Origin: Phycisphaeraceae bacterium
GTDB taxonomy: Bacteria > Planctomycetota > Phycisphaerae > Phycisphaerales > UBA1924
Direction of reading: 5' to 3'
Assembly: GCA_020639235.1 (NCBI GenBank)
Contig: JACKHC010000001.1
Location: 1,116,001-1,180,000 of the forward strand
Length of the DNA stretch: 64,000 nucleotides
Part shown: in pieces, positions 44,321 through 53,514 of the stretch
Numbering within the stretch: the first letter of the stretch is position 1
How the letters are laid out: each line of letters starts with the position of its first letter
Program-made: the position numbers and the translations under genes
Notes under the pieces: generated by a model
Told to the model about the DNA's origin: nothing
Seen by the model: only the letters and a program-made list of their open reading frames with translations
Databases searched by the model: none

Positions 44321-45142
44321 ATGGAGATCTGCCGCGTGGTGATTGACGGACAGCCCGAGTCACGGATCGAGATGACTCTGCGCGATGCGCGAATGGCTGT
44401 CGTTCGTCGGCACGGTTTCACTCTTTACGATCTCTTGATCTCCGTGTTTGTGATGGGATTGCTCATGGCGATTCTGTTGCCGACGCTGGGGCAGGCCTAC
44501 GAGACGGCCAAGCGTGTGCAGTGCGCCTCGAATCAGCGGCAGATCGGTCTGGCGTTGCACATGTATGCTGATAACTACGGGGGCGTGCTCCCCCCGACGG
44601 TTTTCGGGATGAGCCCGAACCTGTGGGATCAGGATCCGCAAGAGATGGTGTACCTGCGGCTGGATCACCACCCGCGCGTGGGGGATCAGGTTGCGTGGGA
44701 TGGTCTGGGCTTCCTGCTCGATCTCGAGTACCTGACGCATCCGGGCGTGTTCTATTGCCCGAGCCACCGGAGTTTCCACACGTTTGAGGATCACAAGGAC
44801 GAGTTTCGCACGGGCCGCGGTTCGATCGCGGGGAACTTCCTGTACCGGTTCGATGCGCGGGTGCGCGAGGGATATCTGAGCGACTTGCCGAGCGATACGG
44901 CGCTGCTGGCGGATAGTTTTCGTTCGCAGCCGGATTACAACCACCGCGTGGGCATGAACTCGGTGCTGGCGGATGGCTCGGTGCACTGGTTCGGTGATCC
45001 CGGTCAGCGGCTCTACAACGTGGTGCCCTATTCGGAGTCGAGCCCGACATCTCGGACGATCGTGAAGCGGATGTGGGGATGGCTCGATGTCGGGCATATC
45101 CCGACGATCATTGACTTCGTGCCGGTGCCTCCGGACAACTGA
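44321..45142 (+). CDS. Type II pseudopilin-like protein (planctomycete DUF1559 style)
   Basis: The prepilin motif HG|FTLYDLLISVFVMGLLMAILLPTL gives a single N-terminal methylation/processing helix. The downstream CASNQRQIGLALHMYADNYGGVLPP and the C-terminal NHRVGMNSVLADGSVHW (H-to-DG pattern) are typical of the numerous planctomycete pseudopilins. The Glu at position +5 of ordinary pilins is replaced by Asp. AAGG lies six bases before ATG 44321. Shorter leaders from ATG 44372 or 44393 are also possible. It would be processed by a prepilin peptidase and may work with the T2SS genes at 58.5-64 kb. Confidence 0.82.
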   Translation: MEICRVVIDGQPESRIEMTLRDARMAVVRRHGFTLYDLLISVFVMGLLMAILLPTLGQAYETAKRVQCASNQRQIGLALHMYADNYGGVLPPTVFGMSPNLWDQDPQEMVYLRLDHHPRVGDQVAWDGLGFLLDLEYLTHPGVFYCPSHRSFHTFEDHKDEFRTGRGSIAGNFLYRFDARVREGYLSDLPSDTALLADSFRSQPDYNHRVGMNSVLADGSVHWFGDPGQRLYNVVPYSESSPTSRTIVKRMWGWLDVGHIPTIIDFVPVPPDN

Positions 45143-45270
45143 GCCCGGGCGGGTGGGGCGCGGCCCATGCACAATCGAAGAGCGATAGACTCGGGCGCGA
45201 TGCATACGCGATCGGTGTTCCGTGCGCGCGGTGTCACCGAGCAATGTGATCGACGGCGAGGAGGCGTGGT

Positions 45271-46371
45271 GTGCGACTGAAGGTGGTGCTGTTTGTGGCG
45301 TTGGTGGCGGCTCTTTGTGCGGCGGACGCGGGGGCGGCGCTGGAGCCGACGCGGCTGTACTTCGGTGTCGATCAGGCGGTGACATTTCGTGCGTTCGGAG
45401 CGGTCGAAGGCGACCGATCGATCGCGCTGATCGAGGGGGGCACGGGGCGGGTGCTCGGCGAGCGCGCGGTGACACTTGCGGACGAGGGCATCGTCGATCT
45501 GAGCGCGATGTTCGGCGATGTGCTCGGCGGCGCGGGCCGGCGGCAGGTGCTCTACGCGCAGGAGATGGTGGGTGGGGAGGCGGCGGGCGCGCCGATCGTG
45601 ATCGAGCCGATGCTGACGCCCAGGGTCGCGATGGACGGGAGGACCGCGGCGATTGTTGCTGCGTTCAACTCGGGCGATCGTGAGGCGATGGAGACGCTCC
45701 GTGGGATGAGTGAGGAGCAGATGGGCTCGCTGGCCGGGCAGGTGGTGTGGCGGGAGCCGGCGGTGCGCGTGTGCGTGGGGTTCCGCGTGTACTGCGATCG
45801 GTTTGTCGAGGTTGAGACGAGTCTGGGTGTGATGACGATCGCGATGCGGCCCGACGCTGCACCGAATACGTGCTTTGAGATTCGCGGGTTGGTTGCGGGG
45901 GGCTTTTACACGGGTGTGCCTTTCCACAGGATCGTGCCGGCGGATCGGTACGGGCGGCCTTTCGTGGTGCAGGCGGGCGATCCTGGGGGAACGGGCGACG
46001 GAACGCCGGGGTTCTCGATTGACTTTGAGCCCAGCGGGTTGGGGCATGACTTTGGTGTGGTGTCGATGGCGCGGGAACTGGACGACCCGAACTCGAATGG
46101 TTCGCAGTTCTTCATCGGTTTGAGCCGCGAGGGGTGCGCGCGTCTGGACGGTCGGTTCGTGGCGTTCGGGGAGGTTGTCGGCGGTGTGGATGTGCTCAAC
46201 GCGATCGCGGCGGTGCCTGTGGGGCTGCGCGATCCGGAGGATGCGGGCTCGGCGATGGACCGGCCGCTGGACCCGCCGATGATTGTGGGGGCGCGGTTGG
46301 TCGAGGCGAGTCCGATCACGGCGCGGCCTGCGCGGGTGACGCGTGAGGAGGCGGCGGGTGTGGAGCGGTGA
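45271..46371 (+). CDS. Secreted cyclophilin-type peptidyl-prolyl isomerase
   Basis: The start is GTG 45271 with GAGGAGG six bases upstream. A signal peptide (VVLFVALVAALCAADAGA) and a non-catalytic domain (about 25-180) precede the cyclophilin fold. The fold shows VETSLGVMTIAMRPDAAPNTC, YTGVPFHRIVP, VVQAGDPGGTGDGTPG, FGVVSMAREL and NGSQFFIGL. The catalytic Arg is present in FHRI, and the Phe/Gln in SQFFI. It assists folding in the periplasm. At 366 residues it is longer than a plain PpiA. Confidence 0.9.
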   Translation: MRLKVVLFVALVAALCAADAGAALEPTRLYFGVDQAVTFRAFGAVEGDRSIALIEGGTGRVLGERAVTLADEGIVDLSAMFGDVLGGAGRRQVLYAQEMVGGEAAGAPIVIEPMLTPRVAMDGRTAAIVAAFNSGDREAMETLRGMSEEQMGSLAGQVVWREPAVRVCVGFRVYCDRFVEVETSLGVMTIAMRPDAAPNTCFEIRGLVAGGFYTGVPFHRIVPADRYGRPFVVQAGDPGGTGDGTPGFSIDFEPSGLGHDFGVVSMARELDDPNSNGSQFFIGLSREGCARLDGRFVAFGEVVGGVDVLNAIAAVPVGLRDPEDAGSAMDRPLDPPMIVGARLVEASPITARPARVTREEAAGVER

Positions 46372-47097
46372 TCAGTTGGAGGGGGTGCTTTTGCCGAGCT
46401 GGCGCCACTTGGTGACGGCCTCTGGTTCGCGCGGGTAGATGGGTGCGGCGGTAATTGGGTCGGCGGGGGGCAGCAGCGCCGATGCGCGGGCGACATTTGC
46501 GGCGGTGAGCGATGCGCGGTGCATGGGCGCGCGGGCGCCTTGGGCGCGGAGCGTGTCGATGAGTCTGGCGTCGGTTGTGATGTGGTGCGATGTGTCGCGC
46601 GCGATCTCGGAGAGCGGGCGGATTCGGGTGGCGGGTGATTGCGTCGGGAGCGCGCCGGGCACGAAATCGGCGCAGAACGCGTCGTCGCGCTTCCAGGCGA
46701 GGATGACGCGGATGGGATGGGCGGCGCGGATGGCCTCGTCTATCGAGAGTAATGCGACGATGGGCGTGGGGACGAGGATGAGCCGGGCGCGGGTGGCGAT
46801 GGCGATGGTCTTGGCGGTGGTGACGGCGATGCGGACGGCGGTGTAGCCGCCCGGTCCCGCGGAGACGGCGATGCACGCGAGGTCGGCGGGTTTGACTGAG
46901 GCGTCGCGGCAGAGGCGGTCGATGGTCGGCATGAGCGCATCGTCGTGGCGCGACGATGCGGCGACGGTGCGGGTGGCGATGATCTCGGTTGCGTGATGGG
47001 GGGAGGTTCGCGCGATGGCGACCTGGCCACCTGACTCGGTCATGGGCGGGTTGGAGATCTCGATGGCGAGGGTTATGGCCGCGGGCGGGTCGGGCAT
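46372..47097 (-). CDS. tsaB: tRNA threonylcarbamoyladenosine protein TsaB
   Basis: From ATG 47097 the product is 241 residues. The ITLAIEISN start, the DDALMPTIDRLCRDA helix and the AVSAGPGGYTAVRIAVTTAKTIA block (a variant of GPGSFTGLR) identify TsaB/YeaZ, the partner that activates TsaD in making t6A37 of tRNAs. The N-terminal loop has an insertion (PPMTESGGQ) compared with typical TsaB. It is convergent with the cyclophilin, the stops adjoining. Confidence 0.85.
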   Translation of the reverse strand: MPDPPAAITLAIEISNPPMTESGGQVAIARTSPHHATEIIATRTVAASSRHDDALMPTIDRLCRDASVKPADLACIAVSAGPGGYTAVRIAVTTAKTIAIATRARLILVPTPIVALLSIDEAIRAAHPIRVILAWKRDDAFCADFVPGALPTQSPATRIRPLSEIARDTSHHITTDARLIDTLRAQGARAPMHRASLTAANVARASALLPPADPITAAPIYPREPEAVTKWRQLGKSTPSN

Positions 47098-47210
47098 GGG
47101 GTCGAGTGTATCGAGGGGGCGTGATGGGGCGTATCCTCGGTGCGGGAAGCGCGGAATGGTCGATACCCAATAGGAAAGATGTTGGTGAGGGGGCGTGATC
47201 GGGAGAAGGT

Positions 47211-47834
47211 GTGATGATTCGATTCGAGTGCGACCGGTGCGAGCGGGAGATTGAGGTTGATGACGCGAAGGCGGGGACGAAAGTTGATTGCCCCTTCTGC
47301 GGCGACATGAACAAGGTGCCGTCGGGGGGCGGCGCGGTTGATCGCGCGAGCGCCGCGGGGCTGCCGCCCGACTCGGGCCCCGAGGCGGCGGTGATGATGG
47401 TGCGGCCGGCGTTCTGGCGCGGATCGCCGTTCTTGACGCTGGGGTTGGCGTTGTTTCCGCTGGTGCTGACGGGTGTGCTCTGGTGGCTGACGGAGATGAA
47501 GACCGGGACGAATCTGAGGGTGCTTGCGGTGTCGGCGGGGCTGTGCTGGGCACCGCTGGCGGTGTGGTGGTTGATCGTGACGCGGGGGATGGCGCTGGAG
47601 ATCACGAACAAGCGGACGATTCAGCGGAAGGGGCTGTTCAGCCGGGCGACGAGCGAGGTGCTGCACGACCATGTTCGGAACATCCAGGTCGAGCAGTCGT
47701 TCGTGGACCGGGTGTTGCGCGTGGGGAGCGTGGGGATTTCGAGTTCGGGCCAGGACGGAATCGAGGTGCTGGTGCGGAACATGCCGTCGCCCAAGAAGAT
47801 TCGCTCGGTTATTGATAAATATCGTCCGATGTGA
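47211..47834 (+). CDS. Zinc-ribbon membrane protein with bacterial PH domain
   Basis: The start is GTG 47211. The 207 residues contain an N-terminal zinc ribbon (FECDRCEREIEV and CPFCGDMN), two membrane helices (about 75-120) and a C-terminal PH-like (bPH2/DUF304) domain: LEITNKRTIQRKGLFSRATSEVLHDHVRNIQVEQ shortened here, ending RNMPSPKKIRSVIDK. The function of this family is not settled. It often lies in membrane-stress or lipid contexts. It is followed by another zinc-ribbon membrane gene. Confidence 0.82.
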   Translation: MMIRFECDRCEREIEVDDAKAGTKVDCPFCGDMNKVPSGGGAVDRASAAGLPPDSGPEAAVMMVRPAFWRGSPFLTLGLALFPLVLTGVLWWLTEMKTGTNLRVLAVSAGLCWAPLAVWWLIVTRGMALEITNKRTIQRKGLFSRATSEVLHDHVRNIQVEQSFVDRVLRVGSVGISSSGQDGIEVLVRNMPSPKKIRSVIDKYRPM

Positions 47835-47915
47835 GTTATGGCGGGCGGGTGGAGCGGTGCCGGAGCGTCGCTACAATCCGCGGCGATCGTGACGCATTGA
47901 AATGGAGCCCGGCTC

Positions 47916-48293
47916 GTGACCAGGAAGTCCGAACCCACGCATACCCAGGGCATGACATGGCTGGGCAAGGTGCGCCTGCGTGCGCTGGTGGCGGTGATCG
48001 GCGTGCCGATCGCGCTGGTGGCGACGATCTCGGCGCTGCCGGTGTGGGTGATGGTGCCGATTGTTGTTGCGGCGGTGACGGTGACGGTGAGCCGGTTGAC
48101 ATCCGGGATGCAGAAGCAGACCTGCTGGACCTGCGGTGAGGACCTGTCGGCGCAGGGGCACGGCGTTCACGGGCTGGCGTGCCCGCATTGCGGGACGCTC
48201 AACATGTTCGGGCCGATGGGCGATCCGGGGGATTTGCTCGCGGAGTCGGACGACGAGGATGACGACGCGGGCGATCGCTCGAAGATTGTCTGA
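47916..48293 (+). CDS. Small membrane protein with C-terminal zinc ribbon
   Basis: From GTG 47916, with GGAG upstream, the 125-residue protein has two hydrophobic helices (about 25-60). A zinc ribbon CWTCGEDL...CPHCGTLN follows, then an acidic tail. No family is recognised. The spacing of about 80 bases to the PH-domain gene and the shared ribbon type suggest related functions. Confidence 0.65.
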   Translation: MTRKSEPTHTQGMTWLGKVRLRALVAVIGVPIALVATISALPVWVMVPIVVAAVTVTVSRLTSGMQKQTCWTCGEDLSAQGHGVHGLACPHCGTLNMFGPMGDPGDLLAESDDEDDDAGDRSKIV

Positions 48294-48299
48294 TCTCGA

Positions 48300-49019
48300 T
48301 CAACGTGACATGCGCGGTGTGCAGGGGTGCCCTGTGAGGACACCGACTATTTCGTCGGTATCCGAGAGGTTCTCGGCGGCGTGGCACGCGCCGGCGGCAG
48401 TGAGTTGTTCTGAAGTGAACATGCCGGTGGCCACCCCGAGGGAGCGGCAGTTGTGGGCTTTGGCGCAGGCGATGTCGTGGGGCGTATCGCCGACGATCCA
48501 TGTGCGCGACGGGTCGGCGTCGCGGGTGTGGAGATCACGGTAGCGCAGGAGCGCGACACCGGGCAGGTGGTCGCGTGCGGGCGGATTGTGCGGCGAGTCG
48601 TTGCCCCAGATGTGGATGTGGAAGCGGTCGGGGTTGATGCCTGCGGCGGAGAGTTTGATGCGCCCGGTATCGGGGAAGTTGCCGGTGAGGAGGCCGATGG
48701 TGAGGCCGTCGATGGCAAAGAGGGCCTCGAGGAGTTGGGGGACGCCGGGGCAGGTCTTGGCGGTGTTCTCTTGGGCGAGGAGGCGCGCGAGGTGCGTGCG
48801 GTAGCCGGCGTGGAAGGTGTTGATCGTGTCGGGTGTTGCGGGCTGATCGTGGGCGGCGAGGAGGTCGGCGATGATGAGGGGGTCGAGGCGGCCGGCGTAC
48901 TCGACGGTGTTCTCGTTGAAGTGATCGCCGAACTGTTCGCGGCCGGCGCAGCCCATGGCGGCGATGCCGAGGCGGGATGTGGTGATGAGCGTAGCGTCGA
49001 CATCGAAGAGGATGAGCAT
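48300..49019 (-). CDS. HAD-superfamily hydrolase
   Basis: The 239-residue enzyme has HAD motif I FDVDATLI (D-x-D), a cap (about 18-90), motif II LLTGN and motif III/IV WIVGDTPHDIACAKA. It resembles phosphoglycolate phosphatase or beta-phosphoglucomutase relatives. The substrate is unknown. The nucleophile Asp is present and the second Asp is in DVDAT. Confidence 0.88.
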   Translation of the reverse strand: MLILFDVDATLITTSRLGIAAMGCAGREQFGDHFNENTVEYAGRLDPLIIADLLAAHDQPATPDTINTFHAGYRTHLARLLAQENTAKTCPGVPQLLEALFAIDGLTIGLLTGNFPDTGRIKLSAAGINPDRFHIHIWGNDSPHNPPARDHLPGVALLRYRDLHTRDADPSRTWIVGDTPHDIACAKAHNCRSLGVATGMFTSEQLTAAGACHAAENLSDTDEIVGVLTGHPCTPRMSR

Positions 49020-49043
49020 GGTGGTGGGTCTTTGTGCGCGGGG

Positions 49044-49319
49044 TTATCTGCGGATGTCGAAGTCGGTGAACTCGTCGGTCGGTGTGGAAAACCTGTCGGT
49101 TCGGCTGTGGATGAGGTGACCGATGGTGTCGGTGATTGTCGAGTGGAGTTTGTGGATTTCTTCCGTGGGGCCTTCGGCGACGAGGTAGACGGAGCCGTCG
49201 GGTTGATTCCTGACGAATCCGGTGATGCGCAATGGTTGCGCGAGTCGCCGGGTTGTGGCTCTGAAGCCGACGCCCTGAACCCTACCCGTGAAGACAGACT
49301 CGCATCGTGTGTTGCTCAT
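49044..49319 (-). CDS. acyP: Acylphosphatase
   Basis: The 91-residue protein contains the acylphosphatase signatures GRVQGVGFRATT near residue 13 (with the catalytic Arg) and GFVRNQPDGSVYLVAEG near 34 (with the catalytic Asn). It splits carboxyl-phosphate bonds. It follows the HAD gene's start by 24 bases in the same direction, so they may be one transcript. Confidence 0.93.
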   Translation of the reverse strand: MSNTRCESVFTGRVQGVGFRATTRRLAQPLRITGFVRNQPDGSVYLVAEGPTEEIHKLHSTITDTIGHLIHSRTDRFSTPTDEFTDFDIRR

Positions 49320-49683
49320 GATCTGGGGGCGGGATGGTACGCGAGAGCGGGTTTCGGATTTGTGTCAATGAAAAAGTAGGGGTAATCCATGCGATTCGAA
49401 GGTGATCCGGCGCGCAGCATTTGACGGTCGTTGGGCCTGTGGTAGCGTTTTGAGATCTGATTGCTCGCCTGCCTCGAAAATAAGGGTTCGGAACTCGGGT
49501 CCTCCAGACAATCCCCGAACGAACCATCAACACGAGTCGAGGAGCGACGAGCGGACAAGTCGATTGACTGTGTTTGTTGGCTCGTTGCCGCGCCGGGTAT
49601 TGACCCGGTTGTGATGTTGTTTCTCTGGCCCGCCCGCGGATGGGTGACTCTGCGGGCCTCTTGAAACAGGGTGTAGACCGATC
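49320..49683 (+). promoter_or_regulatory. Upstream region of dnaG
   Basis: There is no gene in this 364-base stretch. Near its end GGCCCGC (49627-49633) can pair with GCGGGCC (49652-49658), 26 bases before the dnaG start. This may be a leader hairpin. The promoters of dnaG and, divergently, acyP are presumably here. No -10/-35 pair stands out. Confidence 0.45.
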
Positions 49684-51534
49684 GTGAGTGCGCTGCACGA
49701 TGGGGCAGAAGATCGTCGGAAGGTGCTCGATGCGACGGACATCGTGCGTCTGATCGGCGAGCATGTCACGCTCCGGCCCAAGGGCCGGGAGTATGTCGGG
49801 CTGTGCCCCTTCCATGACGATCACAAGCCGTCGATGTGCGTGGTTCCGCATAAGCACATGTTCCATTGCTTTTCGTGCGGATCGGGGGGCAATGCGTTCG
49901 ACTTCATGATGAAGTTCCACGGGATGGAGTTCCGTGAGGCGTTGCGGGTGCTGGCGGACCGGGCGGGGATCGAGCTGACTCCCTGGAAGGGCGGGGCGAA
50001 GCCGGGGGTGGAGGGTGAGGGCGCGGGGGTGTCGCGTGATGAGCTGGCGCGGGCGAACCGGACGGCGTGGGATTTCTTCCGAGCGATCTACCGGCATCCC
50101 GAGCACGGCGCGGCGGCGCGGGCTCTGGTCAAGCGGCGCGGGATGAGCGATGAGATGGTGGAGCGGTTCGGGGTGGGGGCTTCGCCCGATCGCTGGGATG
50201 GGCTGGTGAAGGTGATCGAGGGCAAGGGGCTCGACTTTGCGGCGTTCGCGGCGGCGGGGCTGATCAAGCGGCGCGAGCAGGGGGGCGGCTGGTACGACGC
50301 GTTCCGGAACCGGTTGATGTTCCCGATTCTGGATCAGATCGGGCGGCCGATCGCGTTCGGCGGCCGGAAGCTGCGCGATGAGGACGAGCCGAAGTACCTG
50401 AACTCTCCGGAGTCGGCGTTGTTCCACAAGGGATCGACGCTCTACGGGATTCACGCCGCGGGGAGCGCGATTCGCGAGTCGCGCGTGTGCGTGATCACGG
50501 AGGGGTACACCGATGTGATCGCGTGCCATCAGCACGGGTTTGCGCAGGTTGTTGCGACGCTCGGGACGGCGTTCACGCACGGCCATGTTTCGCAGGTGCG
50601 GCGTTTGTGCGATCGCGTTGTGTTGCTGTTTGATGGCGACACGGCGGGCGAGAAGGCCGCGGAGCGCGCGTGCGAGGTGTTCTTCGGGGAGGGGATGGAT
50701 GTTGATGTGGCGATCCTTCCGGCGGGGAGTGATCCGGACGATCTTTTGAAGGAAGGCGAGGGCGGGGCTCGGTTCTCGGAGGTGCTGGGGGCGGCGGAGC
50801 CGGCGCTGGAGTTCCAGATTCGCAGGGTCCGCCAGCGGCTTATCGATCGTGGGGTGCGGGCGGGGTCATTGGCTTGGGCGCAGGAGGTGGAGGCGCAGGT
50901 CGTGCGCTTCGCGGAGATGGGTTTGTCTTCGCTCTCGCCGATTCGCAGGCAGACGGTGATCAAGCGTCTGGCGTCGGTGGCGGGGGTGGATCCCTCGATC
51001 GTGGTGGCTGCGGTGGCGTCGGTGCGATCGCGGCCCAAGGATCGGGGTGGGGAAGGTGAGAGGCGCGCTGCAAAGATCGTGCCGAAGACGGCGCGAGAGC
51101 ATGCGCTTGCATGTCTCCTGGCGAGGCCGGAACTGGCCCGAGATTTTCAGCGGGATGCGCGTGACATTGTTGAGGCGGTGGCCTACGGTTCGGGCCCCTT
51201 ATCGGGGATCGCGGCGAGTGTCGGGTCTTTCATTCTGGAGCACACACCCTCAAGCGAAGGGTTGCTCGCGACTTTAGAAGACCCCACGCAGCGAGAGTCG
51301 GTGGTTGCGATGATCGCGGAAGTCGATCGGAGCACGGAAGGCGACGCGGAGCGTCACATTCGGATGTGGAATGACTGCATCCGGCGTGTGCGCACCGAGG
51401 CCGCCAGCGCCGAGGACGGGGAGCGCGGAGAGAGAGATAGTTTGGCGCGTGTCGGCGCGGCGCTGGAGGCGTTTCGCGATCGGCACAAGGAGCTCGGCGG
51501 CAATCCGCTTGCGCGGCCGAGGGTGGTTTCGTAG
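49684..51534 (+). CDS. dnaG: DNA primase DnaG
   Basis: The start is GTG 49684. The 616-residue protein has the zinc-binding CPFHDDHKPSM...HCFSCGSGGNAFDFM, the polymerase core (NRLMFPILDQIGRPIAFGGR), the TOPRIM motifs VITEGYTDVIACHQ and DGDTAGEKAA, and a C-terminal helicase-binding region. It makes RNA primers. It lies immediately upstream of rpoD, as in the macromolecular-synthesis cluster of many bacteria. The usual first gene, rpsU, is absent, replaced by divergent acyP. It is oriented with rightward replication from the skew change. Confidence 0.95.
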   Translation: MSALHDGAEDRRKVLDATDIVRLIGEHVTLRPKGREYVGLCPFHDDHKPSMCVVPHKHMFHCFSCGSGGNAFDFMMKFHGMEFREALRVLADRAGIELTPWKGGAKPGVEGEGAGVSRDELARANRTAWDFFRAIYRHPEHGAAARALVKRRGMSDEMVERFGVGASPDRWDGLVKVIEGKGLDFAAFAAAGLIKRREQGGGWYDAFRNRLMFPILDQIGRPIAFGGRKLRDEDEPKYLNSPESALFHKGSTLYGIHAAGSAIRESRVCVITEGYTDVIACHQHGFAQVVATLGTAFTHGHVSQVRRLCDRVVLLFDGDTAGEKAAERACEVFFGEGMDVDVAILPAGSDPDDLLKEGEGGARFSEVLGAAEPALEFQIRRVRQRLIDRGVRAGSLAWAQEVEAQVVRFAEMGLSSLSPIRRQTVIKRLASVAGVDPSIVVAAVASVRSRPKDRGGEGERRAAKIVPKTAREHALACLLARPELARDFQRDARDIVEAVAYGSGPLSGIAASVGSFILEHTPSSEGLLATLEDPTQRESVVAMIAEVDRSTEGDAERHIRMWNDCIRRVRTEAASAEDGERGERDSLARVGAALEAFRDRHKELGGNPLARPRVVS

Positions 51535-51614
51535 CGGGTGGTCTTGAAGTGTTGGCACTGAACAGCGGTTGGATGACAACGGCTTGACAGATAGAGAACA
51601 GGAGCGAAACGGGT

Positions 51615-53411
51615 ATGACGGCGATTGATCCTGTTGTGAATGACCTTCTCCAGCTTGCTTCCCGTCGTGGTTGGATGGGATACGAGGAGTTGAACAGCGC
51701 GCTGCCGGACGAGATGGTTGATCCGGAGCGGATCGATGATGTCCTGGTGCATGTTGATGCGCTGGGGCTTCGGATGCTGGACCTGCGCGAGTTCAAGGCG
51801 GAGGTGTGGCGGGAGATGCGGAAGCGCGGCGAGATGCCCGTCAAGCCCGAGCCGGAGCCGGTGATCGAGGACTCGGCGGACGGCGAGGAGGGCGGCTCGC
51901 TGCTGGCGATTCCTCCGGCGCTGGGCGAGTTGGATCAGGAGGCGCAGGAGCAGCTGGAGGCGGAGCTGGCCGCGGAGAACAACACGAAGCGGATCGACGA
52001 TCCGGTGCGGATGTACCTGACGCAGATGGGCACGATTCCGTTGCTCACGCGCGAGGAGGAGATTCGCCTTGCGAAGAAGATCGAGACGACGCGGATGATT
52101 TTCCGGCGTCGCGTTCTGGAGAGCGATTGCGCGATCGAGATGGCGGTCGAGATTCTCGAGCAGGTGCAGCGGGGCGAGTTGCCGTTCGACCGGACGATGC
52201 GGATCTCGACGGCGGAGGAGAACCACAAGGAGAAGGTTGCTTCGCGGATTCCGTACAACGTGAAGACGATGAAGCTGATTCTCGCGAAGAACCGCGAGGA
52301 CTGGGACGCGATGCTTCAGTTCGTCGCGTCGGGTGAGGCGGACAAGGCGAAGGCGATTCAGGACCGGATCAATGTTCGTCGGCGGAAGCTGGCGACCCTG
52401 TGCGAGGAGACGACGCTGCGCACGAGCCGCATCGCGCCGATTCACAAGAAGCTCCGCGCGTACTCGCAGAAGATGCAGGACCTGATCAAGGAGCTGAAGA
52501 AGGCGGAGAAGCACCCGGAGCGGTACGACTCCGAGGACATCGCGATGATGCGCGATGAGCTGCAGGGTTTCGTGGCGATCGCGCTGGAGAGCCCGGAGCA
52601 GCTGGCGGCGCGGGTGAAGCTGCTCGACGATGTGTTCTGGGAGTACGAGCAGGCGAAGCGCGATTTGTCGGCGGGCAACCTGCGTCTGGTTGTGTCGATC
52701 GCGAAGAAGTATCGCAATCGCGGGCTGTCGTTCTTGGACATCATCCAGGAGGGCAACACGGGCCTGATGCGTGCGGTCGATAAGTACGAGTACAAGCGCG
52801 GGTACAAGTTCTCGACTTATGCGACATGGTGGATTCGCCAGGCGATCACGCGGGCGATCGCGGATCATGCTCGGACGATTCGTATCCCGGTGCACATGAT
52901 CGAAACGATGAGCAAGCTGCGCAACTTCCAGAAGATGCTGCTGCAGCGGCTGGGCCACGAGCCGACCATCGAGGAGCTGGCGGAGGCGGCCGGGATGCCG
53001 GCGATCGAGGTTCGGCGCGTAATGAAGATCGGTCGTCATCCGATATCGCTGGATCGCCCGGTGGGCGACTCCGAGGACTCGTACTTCGGCGACTTCATCG
53101 AGGACGAGCGGCAGGAGGCGCCGTCGCAGATGGCGGCGAGCGACATGTTGCGGCGCCGGATCGACGATGTGCTCAAGACACTGACCTACCGCGAGCGCGA
53201 GATCATCAAGCTGCGGTACGGGATCGGCGACGGGTACACCTACACGCTCGAGGAAGTGGGCCGCATCTTCAAGGTGACGCGTGAGCGTGTGCGTCAGGTT
53301 GAGGCCAAGGCGCTGCGGAAGCTGCAGCACCCGGTGCGTTCGCGGAAGTTGTCGCCCTTCATGGACACGAACGAGCAGACGCCGGAAGAGAGCGTTGTTG
53401 CCCGCGACTGA
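51615..53411 (+). CDS. rpoD: Housekeeping sigma factor RpoD
   Basis: The 598-residue protein shows region 1.1 (about 1-75), region 1.2 (DDPVRMYLTQMGTIPLLTRE), a non-conserved insert, region 2 (RLVVSIAKKYRNRGLSFLDI, FSTYATWWIRQAITRAIADH), region 3 and region 4 (LTYREREIIKLRYG, YTLEEVGRIFKVTRERVRQV). The start ATG 51615 has CAGGAG ten bases upstream. It follows dnaG by 80 bases and probably shares its transcript. It ends at a strong terminator. Confidence 0.96.
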   Translation: MTAIDPVVNDLLQLASRRGWMGYEELNSALPDEMVDPERIDDVLVHVDALGLRMLDLREFKAEVWREMRKRGEMPVKPEPEPVIEDSADGEEGGSLLAIPPALGELDQEAQEQLEAELAAENNTKRIDDPVRMYLTQMGTIPLLTREEEIRLAKKIETTRMIFRRRVLESDCAIEMAVEILEQVQRGELPFDRTMRISTAEENHKEKVASRIPYNVKTMKLILAKNREDWDAMLQFVASGEADKAKAIQDRINVRRRKLATLCEETTLRTSRIAPIHKKLRAYSQKMQDLIKELKKAEKHPERYDSEDIAMMRDELQGFVAIALESPEQLAARVKLLDDVFWEYEQAKRDLSAGNLRLVVSIAKKYRNRGLSFLDIIQEGNTGLMRAVDKYEYKRGYKFSTYATWWIRQAITRAIADHARTIRIPVHMIETMSKLRNFQKMLLQRLGHEPTIEELAEAAGMPAIEVRRVMKIGRHPISLDRPVGDSEDSYFGDFIEDERQEAPSQMAASDMLRRRIDDVLKTLTYREREIIKLRYGIGDGYTYTLEEVGRIFKVTRERVRQVEAKALRKLQHPVRSRKLSPFMDTNEQTPEESVVARD

Positions 53412-53443
53412 GGGGTGACAGGCGATCGATGAACAGACAAGCG

Positions 53444-53479
53444 GGCGCCCGGGCCGAACTGGTCCGGGCGTCTTTCTTT
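53444..53479 (+). terminator. Rho-independent terminator after rpoD
   Basis: A 12-pair stem (53444-53455 with 53461-53472, including two GU pairs) has a GAACT loop and is followed by TTTCTTT. It separates rpoD from rnr. Confidence 0.88.
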
Positions 53480-53514
53480 ATGATGGAATAAACGAGGGGA
53501 AAGGACGCCCGACC

